Shown here in pieces: positions 14,401 to 24,284 of a stretch of 64,000 bases of DNA. This stretch comes from Paramacrobiotus metropolitanus. Its lineage: Eukaryota; Tardigrada; Eutardigrada; Parachela; Macrobiotidae. Numbering within the stretch: the stretch's first letter is position 1; each line of letters starts with the position of its first letter. Made by a program: the position numbers and the translations under genes. A model generated the notes under the pieces. That model was not told the origin of the DNA. It saw nothing but the letters and a program-made list of their open reading frames with translations, and ran no database searches. Location of the stretch: assembly GCF_019649055.1 (NCBI RefSeq), contig NW_026570239.1:744001-808000 (forward strand). The letters run 5' to 3'.

Positions 14401-14879
14401 TCAACAAAAAAATTTGTATTCACCTTGCCAAACTGTCATCCGTATATCAATTTGTCAAAATCATTCAAACTGGCAGCCAACTAGGCATTTTCGTCTGGCT
14501 CATACTGTTCAAAATTTTTCAACTGGAGCCAACCAGGTATTATCGTTTGACTTTTAGATGATTACTCTTATCTTTCAGGCAAAACTACCGCTTAACAGAA
14601 AAAATCAGCCTGTATCGATAAGCAGAAGGCGATTGCAGAATTTGTGAAACTTCCGGATGTTTGAAATTATTGTTGTAATCATCCATTTTCCGAACATCAG
14701 AAAAAAACAACTCTCACTCTAAATAGACCTGTCAGAGCCAGAAAATAGTCATTCCCAACAAAAGACAAAATTTTGTATAACTCTTGTCAGTTTGTCCTCC
14801 GTATGTCAATTTGTCAAAAGTCTTTCAATCTGGCAGCAAACCTGGCATTATGGTTTGACCTTCTCTAGATGATTAGCCA
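8417..14879 (+). repeat. Satellite array, second copy
   Basis: About twelve to thirteen units of the same long-plus-short monomer dimer as at 1-4485. Units in 8417-12000 are very like those of the first array. Units from about 12000 onward carry many short deletions, often in homopolymers, and long monomers near 14480-14870 are diverged. The excess of short indels could be sequence error rather than biology. Repeated short open frames are shadows of the repeat. Confidence 0.9.
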
Positions 14880-15655
14880 AACAATAGTGCGTGGTTGGCT
14901 GCCAGTTTGAAAGACTTTTGACAAAATTGACATGGATTACAAATGAGAAGGTAGATACAAAATTTCGTTTTTTTGTTGGCAATGACTATTTCTCCAGCTC
15001 TGAGTTTTTTTTAGAGTGACATCCGTTTCTTTCCTGATGTTCGGAAACGCGACTGATTACAACAATGATTTCCAAACATCCGGATGTTTCTGCAAAATTT
15101 ACAAGAATGGCATTCTGCGTAATGAGACAGGCTGATTGTTTTTCTGAGGCAGTAGTTTTGTCTGGAGATTTAGAGTAGTCATCTGAGAAGCAAAACGATA
15201 ATTCCTGGTTGACTGCCAGTTTGAAAACTTTGACAAATTGACATACGGATGACAAATTGACAAGGTGGATACAAAATTTGGTTTTGTTGGGAATGACTGT
15301 TTTTTCAGTTCTGACAGGTTACTATTTATATTGACAGTGTTTTCTTTCCTGACATTCGGAAACGCGAATAATTACAACAGTGATTTCCAAACATCAGGTG
15401 TTTCGCAAAATCTGCAACAATCGCCTTCTTCTTAATGAGACAGGCTGATTTTTCTTTGAAGCAGTAGTTTTGTCTGAAGGATTTAGAGTAATCATTTAGA
15501 GATGAAGCCAATCGATAATTGCTCATTGGCTGTTAGTTTGAAAAATCTGTCAAATTGATATACGGACGACATATCGACAAGGTAGATAGAAAATTTCTGC
15601 TTTTGTTGGGAATGACTGATTTTTTCTTCTGAAGCGGTAGTTGCCTAACTGATTT
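14880..15655 (-). repeat. Inverted satellite monomers, second copy
   Basis: Reverse-oriented long monomers that match 4486-5290 with small deletions. They end where the unique sequence shared with the first copy begins. Confidence 0.85.
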
Positions 15656-16707
15656 AAGGTATTCAGATTCGTTTTTGTGCCTAATCGTCTAGCCCACCGA
15701 TAAAACGCATTTGAATGAATTTTTCTGACTGTGAAGCTTCAAAACATACTATCAAAGTTGGATCCAAAATAATGAACCGACGGAATGTACTAATCTAGCT
15801 CAAAGTCTTGTAATCTGGAACAGTATATTCTTTTGTGCAATTAAAGCACCGTGAGATCACGAATTGAATAGCTATTCCTGTTCTTCCTTTTACAAATCCT
15901 GGCGGTTAAAACGTTAGACCTACAATTTGTTATGTTGTAGTTCCGATAACGAACACCAGCCGTTGTTACTTGATTAACAAGTTTCTTGTAAAACTTGTAG
16001 AATTTCTTATACTGTTTTCAGTTCATACGCTTATGATTTGATTTATGAGATAGAACGTAATGACTACTGAACTCACGAAAACTTCCTAACTGGTGCCTTT
16101 CTTGAGTAAGAATTGACCGATTTAACTTTTCTTCTGAGCAGAATAGAATCAAATAAAACCTGTGAAGGTCGTCCATTAAGCCTGCGAAATAATTACAAAC
16201 CCACGCCGAATTCAAAGGCTGCCGGAGTAGATCCCATCCAAAACTTTTACGTAAATTTTAAAAAACAGTAACACTGGGTCACTATATAATTTGAAATTCG
16301 GTAACGAGAGGATTTGTTAGAGAGATGCCAATATATCCCCTTTGAATTTTGAGTTTTGCCCTACCGTCCACTTAAAGCCAGCCAAAGCTGCTTCACGAGA
16401 AGTGCTCCTAGAGTAACGAAAATGGGGCTAAATTAGGTTGAGCTGCCGAGCCAACATTTATTTACGTATACTGCAAGAAAATTTATTCAGCATAAATACT
16501 CCTCATTGAAATGGGCGTGCACAACACATTCATACCGTAGCTACAAAATGATTTCGTGCATGAATCCATTGGCAGCAACCCTAACAGAATACAGAGCAAG
16601 AAAACAAAGCTGCCATTGTTGATTAGCCAGACGTCATTTCCGGGTTCCACATTGTTGTTTATTTAGATATGATTTTCATATTACCCAAACGTTCAACTTT
16701 ATCCGGC
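15656..16707. other. Gene-free stretch, second copy
   Basis: Close match of 5291-6287. It differs most at about 16310-16375, where some 60-70 bases are replaced or added compared with the first copy. No coding region is supported. Confidence 0.6.
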
Positions 16708-17759
16708 TCAGCCGTCCTTCGAAAAGAACGCCGCTATATCAATCGTCGCTGATCGCCCTCGCATATTCAAGTTGAGTACCCATAACGTCAGCGTGGACAA
16801 AGTCGTAAGGTCTAAACTGCGCAGCTCTTCTTCCGTCCAACTGGACTTCCACGGTAGCGGTTCGTCAGACGAGGATCACTGCACTGGTTGTTCAGTAGAA
16901 TCTGGAAAAATTATGATGAGATTATCATCAATCAACAGTTTGGGTTTAGTGAGCCCCCCCAAATTAAACGAAATCCTACCGTTTTAATGGCGGCACAAAT
17001 GCCGGATGATTCGTTAACCTGCGCTTCCTCCGCAATCCACCGTTGCAACCGGACATATCCAGCGGCGTTCCCATTAACGCCGCTCCAGTACTCATACAAT
17101 TCATCTGCATCCTCCAATGTACCGCGGATGATGGTGGCGTCATTGGTCAAAATCTTCTGAATATATTCGCCGCCGATACCACAGAAGCGACAATTACGCC
17201 AGACAATGCGCTCACGGCGGCTGCCGCGTCGACACAAGACGGGCCAATAGTTGTGCCTCCGTGCGAAGGCGGATATCACCCAGATCCCAGCGGCAGCGGT
17301 GGCCAACACCTGTGAAGCAACGGAGGTACACAAGGCTGAATATTAAGAGTTTCTTACGTACGAATATGTATAGGTCCTCTACTCTGTATAATTATGGACT
17401 ATGCGAAGTATTAGTGAATGTACTGTAAACAGAAAATCTGAAAATTTTTGATCAGTGAGAAAAAAAATCTTTCTTTTGGTATGCAATTTAGTGTTTATAA
17501 AACATAATGCACGTGGAAAACGCGCCTCTGGTTAAAATACAACAGATGAGAAAAACCGTGCCGATTGCATTAAATAAAGATTGTAACGCACACCGGCACC
17601 GACGGATTTACCTGTAGCTTCCGCAAGCGGTTACCGCGCTGTTCGTACACGGCACGTATTAAGCGCAAGCAATCGCCGAGATCCTGAGTCATAGAACCAT
17701 GTCTGGCGTCGACAACGACGACCCACTCGGTAGTGACGGTTAAGTACTGAATGATGCAC

Positions 17760-17775
17760 ATGCCCAGTTGCCCAC
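17760..17775. other. hAT excision footprint
   Basis: The site reads ATGCCCAG-TTGCCCAC. The filled site in the other copy has ATGCCCAC on each side of the MITE. The two copies of the target repeat therefore remain here, with the last base of the left copy (C to G) and the first base of the right copy (A to T) each changed to its complement. That is the classic scar of hAT excision through flanking hairpins. Paralogues show that the uninserted gene had a single ATGCCCAC here. Confidence 0.9.
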
Positions 17776-18255
17776 TGAGTAGGCAGACGTGCCGGGGCTG
17801 TCGAAGTTGAGCGTCAGGTGTTTGCCGTTGTCCTCTCGTTGAATAAGCTCCTTCCACAGCGGACTGACGCGACAGTAGAACGGCCGATCGTTCATGGCCA
17901 AGCAGGACAGAATTTTCCGCATGACTTCTATTGGGAGCGCCGCGGCCATTTGTAAGGTTTCCGGTTCCGGTCCGTTCCGCAAAGACAGGGGATTACTAAC
18001 CGCGGGTTGATTTTTTTTAGGTGGTGTCCAGTGGCCATCGGCCCATTTCCATTTGGTCTGCAGACGCTTGGCCATCTCCGTTTTGGTTTCTTCATTTAGT
18101 CGATCCTATTGAGTACAAGGACATCTTTGTTTGTAACTGCCTCCGTTTGATGGAATGGTTCAATAACATTGCGATACCTTGATGGATCGTCTGATATAGA
18201 ACATTGCCCACCCTTTAACCGCAGGAAAGCTTAAAAACCAACAAGAAAAGAAACG

Positions 18256-18287
18256 CTTCCGGCAGGCAGAAAAAAGCCTGCCGGAAG
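18256..18287. other. Perfect 12-base hairpin in intron, second copy
   Basis: Same stem as at 8354-8384, with an eight-base loop of mainly A. It lies in intron 1 of the second-copy F-box gene. Confidence 0.7.
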
Positions 18288-19369
18288 TCCGCAAGAAATT
18301 TAGTTGTCGAGATAAGGCGCTGTGTTGAAAATTCCAAAGTATTTTGGTTCTGTACGATAAAAATTTAGCATAGCTGTACACTTATTGTAGGTACTGTATC
18401 TGCAAATAAACATGTTGCCCAGATAAGTTTACCCACTTGTTAGCTCTTATAAAAGCAATCGCAAATATCATAGAGGTACCTATTTTCTTGCTTATCGGCT
18501 TATTCAGTTGCTGAAAATATTTATCATCGGTGCTATGAAATTTATTGCAAGAAGCATTGTTTTTTATGCCGGAAAAGATTGCATTGGAAAAAGCATTTTG
18601 AATTATTGATAATTAAAATAAAAATTCTGATGCTGACAACCAACGTGAGTGCGGAACTGCCGATATAAACAAACCGGGTGATCTCAGCAGCTACAAAAGG
18701 GTATGCCCGTACCATCTCCTCCTCTGATACTGGCTTCCGTTTCTCCGGAGTCCACTTAGCCTGCAGATACAACAGGCATGCATTGCGTGCACAGCTGATG
18801 TACGCACTGTGCCCCGACATCATCCTATCTTTCCACAGACTCCACAATGCCGGCTCCACTGGCTGTTCCTCTTGATATTCCCACGGGAGCAAACAGGCTC
18901 ACATAATGTAATCATCGCTCCTGACAGCCCACGTAGCTCTTTCCTGGGGCGCCGTCCGAACCGCCGGGGCCCTGACGCATTTGGTCACCACGTTCCCATT
19001 TATGTGGATTTTTATGTAGGCATATTTCTTCCACAGAATCTGGCGTACGAGGAGCTCCACCGGGTACCATGTCCACGGCAGGCGGGTGGCCGTCCGGGCG
19101 AGGACCTGACAGCGGTCCGCGCTCCAGTTCTGTTCCGACCGACAGTGCAGCGCTTGTTTGTAATGGACAAACTGTATGTGCCGATAGGGTACGCCGAAAT
19201 CGACGATTAGACCGTTGTTTACCAGGTCGACGACCACACCGCGCTGCAGGAGACCTTCGGAAATCTCCACATCCACCGCGTTCCATTGGTAGATGTCGTT
19301 ACCGGGGTAAATCTCACATGCAGGCGATTGGTCCGAGCAGTCAAACGATCGATTTCCGTTGCTGCACAT

Positions 19370-20444
19370 TCTTGTATAAAGCGCGAAATCTAAAGGTGGC
19401 TAAAGTCTTCGTTAAATAGTGACTGAGGCAATTGTGCTGAGAAAAATGAAAACATAAGCTGCACTGCACAGTTTAAAGGTCGATAAAATATACTGCTTTA
19501 TTTGGCTTGCTGCTATGAAATAACAATTTTACCACAAACAATTGTAAATCAATTCATCATGGCGCTTAGGATCTGTGGCCACTGACTGCCAAGAGACTTC
19601 TATCTTCTACAGGTTCTTCTATTTTTATGCGATGCAGTTCCTTGCGGAGTTGGGCTTAAACTGAGATAAAGAGAGTAAGCAATCAATATGCAGCAGTCTA
19701 CCTGCTGCTCTAACTTGATTCCCCGCCGTGTTTATCTGGGGCTGACCAGAGGATAGCGGACACTCCGGACAGGCGAGTATTCATGCCGCACATTCAGATT
19801 GCATTAGACAGACTGTCACAGACAAGACAGTACACCGCAGAGCATTTTCCCGTTAACTCGACGATATTGTATAGATGCACAGGCTCTAGTCATCTCTTGT
19901 CTTTAGAAGACAATGGAAGTTATCTAACCTAGCAGGCTGCACCATTGAGGTTGTAATGTTGTACGCACAATACAGTAATACAGCGCATCTGCCGAAATTT
20001 ATTAAGCGCCCCGGGGCGATAATATCTGGGAGGGGGCGTCTATTCGGAATTTATGGCACATACAAACTTAGCCCTGGAGTGGACAAAGTTGTGAACATTC
20101 CGATTCACAATTTTGCATTCCAACAGCGCGTGGCAGGGGCCACCGCCTTAGTGCTTCAGTTACGTTGTCACTTAACAATCAGCAATTTCCCACCCAGTGT
20201 GGCTGAGAGGTCAGAAAATAAATTTGTTTATACTGCACGTCTGAACGTAAAATACATTTGTAGTTTTGTGCACTGTTCATTTTCCAACACCGCGCGTTCT
20301 CTGTGCACGTGTACTTGTATACATACAGTACATATGCGCCTGCATAATATACCGGAAGTGGATCGATCGATTATCGCATCGATTACGTCTTCAAGGGCGC
20401 TATCCCACATATCCGCATATCCGCATGCATATTCCCTTATCTAA
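19370..20444. other. Gene-free stretch
   Basis: Upstream region of the minus-strand gene that starts at 19369. One 162-codon open frame (19956-20444) has no recognisable domain and biased low-complexity composition, and I do not call it a gene. Confidence 0.5.
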
Positions 20445-21415
20445 TCGACCGGAGCGTAGCGAAGGTCCTCTATATTCAAGACCAATGCAATGGTTGATTT
20501 CTGTCCGTTACGAAAATCCGTTACGGAAGTTCGTTACGGAAGTTTGTTACGGAAGTGTGTTACGGAAGTGCGTTACGGAAGTTGGATATGGAAGTGAGAC
20601 TACGGGATCATGCAGCTGACCGGTGTGATGCAGTCGCAGCCAGTGCTCTACGACATCGTGGTTCGCTGCCGTTGCCCATGGCGTCTCGGCTACAGAATAC
20701 ACAGCGGCACTGCAACCCTTGAATTGTTTCCGTTACAAAAGACTTTTACGGGATAACGCTATGACCTCAGGATATTTAACCTAATGCCACTTGTGGTGCC
20801 TGTTGCTGTGGGTCTGTACAAAATCTAGAAGCTCACCGCTTTGTCGTCATTTTTGACTGCCGTGACCCAGCGCAGCTTCACTACATAAATACTCGTAATA
20901 TTCTTTGCTTCTCGACAATTCACATCGGTCTGATCAACTGTAATAAATAACTCCCGACAAAAATTTCCTTCTGAAAATTTTACTCCTGTTCCCTACGCTA
21001 CCGTCGCTGAAATAGTAGGTCATAATGGTCATGATGGCGAAACCCAGGACTGGCATGGGTTTTCGTTGTGGATGCGACACTTCTGCGACACACTTCTGCG
21101 ACACACTTCCGTAACAAACTTCCGTAACGAACTTCCGTAACGGATTTTCGTAACGGACAGAAATCAACCATTGCATTGGTATTGAATATAGAGAACCTTC
21201 GCTACGCTCCGGTCGCCGGTCGCTACGCTCGGTCGAAACCCAGGACTGGCATGGGTTTTCGTTGTGGATGCGACACTTCTGCGACACACTTCTGCGACAC
21301 ACTTCCGTAACAAACTTCCGTAACGAACTTCCGTAACGGATTTTCGTAACGGACAGAAATCAACCATTGCATTGGTCTTGAATATAGAGGACCTTCGCTA
21401 CGCTCCGGTCGACGA
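20445..21415. repeat. Three copies of a 150-190 base dispersed repeat
   Basis: A plus-oriented copy lies at 20445-20600 and two reversed copies at about 21037-21215 and 21233-21415. Each has the core CGACCGGAGCGTAGCGAAGG, then a stretch ending in reiterated GTTACGGAAGT steps. The two reversed copies form a tandem pair of about 200 bases. The right edge of the last copy abuts a coding exon (GACGAGAAAGC at 21413) and replaces the sequence found in the paralogue near 40180. The stretch between the copies (20601-21033) holds nothing I can support. Confidence 0.75.
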
Positions 21416-23362
21416 GAAAGCTTTTGATGAGAAAGAAACTTGGGAATATCTTTTAAATGGGACAACAGTATCTGTAGAAGTATGGTAAGCAATAGCACAG
21501 CCGCGTTTTCTTTATGCGACAGGGATGACGTAGTCGACTGTTGCTTAGTCCGTTCCCAGTCCGTACAATGTTTGATGAAGTTTGATGAATTTTTATTTTC
21601 TCTGAAGTTTATTTGCTATCTGTACACTGTTTAAAAAAATTCTGCATTACAAGAGGAGTCAGACTGATTTTCGAGGTTATTTAAAACAAAATGACTACCC
21701 ACCTCGCATGTACTGTGTTGTCGAGTCAACTTGGCACCTTTCCGTACAGTGAGTTATACGTTAAGCGGATACGACTCACTGTTAAAAAAGGTCCCAAGTT
21801 GACTCGACAACACAGTACTTGTTCTTTTTGCAGATGTGGAAGAAACTTGCCTGGATGAGCTTGCGCATCCGATTCTAGCTGGCATTCTACTTAATCTGGA
21901 TGTAGTTACCAAGACCCGAATGAACCGGTATGTCACCTGCTCGTACTATAATCTCATTGAAGAATTAAATTTTCTCAAAATAAACTTACTTAAATGTTGA
22001 TGCAGCGATGCCGATAGAGCATCGTAATGAATTGCTTATTTAATGTCATTGTACGCATTTCGTAACACGGTAGGCTTCTGGTTAATTATGTAATAGTCAC
22101 GGTTCAGTTTTCTTTCTTTGTAATTTATCGATCGTCTGAATTTATCTGATACCTGAATTTATTTTTGAATTGATATCTTTTACGATTAATCTTTCTCCAG
22201 TAACGCTATAAGAAAATCAGGAGTCAGTTATCCTTAAACAAAACACCATTTTCGGCAGTACCAATAACATAAAGGTTGTTTAAAAATCACGGTTGGGTTC
22301 GTTATAATCAGGGTGTGCCCACTGTGGATGCTTCTATTGCGAGAATTCGCCAGTCCTCGGGATATTATCATCGACATTCGCCGGCTGTGCGGACAGGAAT
22401 CCGAGACCGCGGAGTTCCGTTTTCACTATTACAACTTCCAGTATAAACTTGTCACGATCCTGGAGCGAACCGTTTCGCCGTGCACGCAAATAGTGGCTAT
22501 GTTGGAAAGTGGATTGGCTACGGCATCAAAGGGAGAAACCTCCACGTCTTCGTCCAAACTGTGGATTATCGAAAAGTTTTTAGAAACAAACGGGTTTAAC
22601 GGGTTTCGCCTCAAGTTTATCATGAGCAAAAACCCCCGTGATGTGTGTTTCGTGCGGACGGGTTTGATGCGGACGGGCGTGTTCTGGATCTTCAGCGGAA
22701 TTCCCAGAACGGGACGTATGAATGCGAGAAAATGTCGCAGTTGCTGGCAGTGTGCCAGGAAGTGGTGCTAGTCAACTACACCGCATGCGACCTGACCGGG
22801 ACGGTCTCGCTGCTGAAAAGGCTATTCGACAGTGGTAGCGCGGCCTGGCCGGAAGTAGCTCCAGAGCGCCGGCGATATGAAGACCATGGTGAATTTGATG
22901 TGCTCATTCCGCTCATGCGCTTCCCCTGCACGGAATCAGCGGCACAGCTGTGCCGGTACTATGTAACAGGGTTAAACGCTAACTGCCCGGACGTTTCCCA
23001 TAAGACCTGCGAAAAGGTCAAGCGGATGCACGCACGCTGGGTGAGGACGTTGGCTTACCCCGCTGAATGGATCGCCGTCCGCAGCTTCTTTAAACTGTGA
23101 GCAACAGGATTCACATTAATCATTGCAGAAATAATGAAATTTTGCTCCGTCGTCGAATATCGTCTGACGAAACCGATGATTGTCGCAAACTGTACAAATT
23201 TCTTCTTGCAGGTTTAGTAGTTTTCGGCCCGAGCACAGTGCAGATTGGTGGGATACAGTGGACTTGCGGGAATTTGACGTATCGAAGCTAAGCAAGGTGG
23301 CCGTACACATACTGGACGGATGCTACAAGGACGACAACGAAAGTGGAGACGGCCAAGCTTAA
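21413..23362 (+). pseudogene. F-box-like gene, plus-strand copy of inverted pair
   Basis: Exons seen: 21413-21484 (donor TATG|GTAAGC); 21834-21927, an F-box start with LDELAHPILAGILLNLDVVTKTRMNR cut by donor CG|GTATGT; 22312-23096, which completes it with RVCPLW and then IIIDIRRLCG and a long domain ending near WIAVRSFF; and about 23212-23362 with WWDTVDLREFDVSKLSKVAVHILD and a TAA stop. The third exon has a one-base loss near 22650 compared with the minus-strand copy at 38.6-39.4 kb, which breaks the frame. The 5' end is replaced by the repeat at 21233-21415. The VSKLSKV exon resembles the last exon at 34465-34690. Confidence 0.7.
21713..21815. mobile_element. TA-flanked MITE, 103 bases
   Basis: Nearly all of the element is inverted repeat. 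It starts CTGTGTTGTCGAGTCAACTTGG and ends with the reverse complement, within TA on each side (21711-21712, 21816-21817). It sits in the intron just upstream of the F-box exon, and the paralogous intron at about 39860-39890 lacks it. A TA target suggests the Tc1/mariner superfamily. Confidence 0.75.
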
Positions 23363-23605
23363 TTACTGATCTAGGATGCCCCGTATAAAAACGCTAGGAA
23401 CTATTTTGTTAGAGCTACCGCCTAGGTGGCGGTGTGACATTTTTTTTCATTTGTGCTTCGGTTTTTCTTTTGGACTTTTGCGTTTTGTGATACCCAGCTA
23501 ATTTAAGAATTTCGCAACTTTATGAAATGCAGTAGCCAAACTTTCTGTAAATCCACAACTGTTTCAAAGGCGCTTTTTCTTTATCAACATACTTAATAAG
23601 ATATA

Positions 23606-23772
23606 CAGCTTAGGACAAAATGGTCGCATACCCAACATCTCCACATTCAGTACGAATGCAGTGCAGTGCACTGTACGACTGAGTTCAAAATATCCGTTTC
23701 GTACAAGTGCACTGCACCGCTTGCGTACAGAATGCTGGGTATGGGGCTATGCGACCATTTAGTCCTACATTG
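23606..23772. mobile_element. Tc1/mariner-type MITE, 167 bases
   Basis: Inverted ends of about 25 bases (left CAGCTTAGGACAAAATGGTC; right end is its near reverse complement) lie between TA dinucleotides (23604-23605, 23773-23774). The paralogous position in the other arm of the inverted duplication (near 38091) reads AGATATAAGG without the element, so one TA was the target. No protein is encoded. Confidence 0.85.
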
Positions 23773-23866
23773 TAAGGCAAGACATTTCGTATGAAGTGGA
23801 ACCGCCCAATTAAGTAACTGAATAATGCTTTTTCTTATCAGCACACTAGCTGTAATGTAAGGCAAT

Positions 23867-24284
23867 CAAATTTCTCAGATAGAATATATAATGTTAGTTT
23901 TTATAAACCCGTTACAATTTACAATGGTTAATCTATGTACGGCAGTTTTTAAGTAAACATTTGAAGGAAACATTCTGCAAGATAATACAGGAAGGGCAAA
24001 CGGATCTAATAAACGGATGCAACCATGCAAATAATCTTACGAACTGGAATGTCCGTGTACAAAATCCGTTTTCAGAATAATTCCTGACTTTCAACTTTTC
24101 GGCTGTTCTGTCCGCAGTTTCTATATCGCCGTGTTAGTGCGAATTATTATGCTACGTAATACACTAATACAACGTTAGGCAAGATACTGTACAGTAATCC
24201 CTGACCTTTAACAGAACATCTTGGGGCATTCCGCTGAGCTTTCTCTGCTAACGTTATCTTGGACAGTTGCTCTCGTCAAAGGAA
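23867..24284 (+). other. Upstream region of intact F-box gene
   Basis: No gene seen. It lies between the inverted-duplication arm and the ATG at 24285. The promoter is probably here, but I see no clear TATA box. Confidence 0.4.

Larger units (their letters stand above)
1..18328. repeat. Tandem segmental duplication of satellite plus F-box gene
   Basis: Sequence 5291-8416 is almost identical to 15656-18328, and both are preceded by the same satellite arrangement, so 1-8416 and 8417-18328 are two tandem copies. At 8417 the first copy jumps from gene intron into satellite with only two or three bases of shared sequence. The second copy continues into the first exon of the gene instead. Differences are mostly short indels, one local replacement near 16310-16375, and presence or absence of a MITE at 7367-7867. 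This may be a real duplication or two haplotypes placed side by side by an assembler. Confidence 0.85.
16708..19369 (-). pseudogene. F-box family gene, second copy, multiple lesions
   Basis: All four family exons are present on the minus strand. Exon 1 starts at the ATG at 19369 and carries the N-terminal domain with DIYQWNAVDVE; an in-frame TGA near 18896 falls where paralogues have arginine or glutamine, and the homologous reading continues after it. Exon 2 (18105 to 17612) carries the F-box and is shifted by an 8-base transposon scar at 17760-17775. Exon 3 (17309 to 16980) has several one-base losses, so its CRWDLG motif is out of frame. Exon 4 (16901 to 16708) lacks one base near 16849 compared with the first copy. 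Splice sites are intact. Some one-base lesions may be sequence error; the stop and the scar look real. Confidence 0.78.
21413..23866 (+). repeat. Left arm of large inverted duplication
   Basis: Matches the reverse complement of about 38000-40180, exons and introns alike, apart from two MITEs found only here and small indels. The arms lie about 14 kb apart, with other F-box-family genes between them. Confidence 0.85.

Noticed and set aside
19956-20444. 162-codon plus-strand frame
   Set aside because: No domain, odd composition, and it runs into the dispersed repeat.
23405-23440. Palindromic ACCGCCTAGGTGGCGGT as a regulatory site
   Set aside because: It is only partly kept in the other arm (38265-38290) and has no other support.
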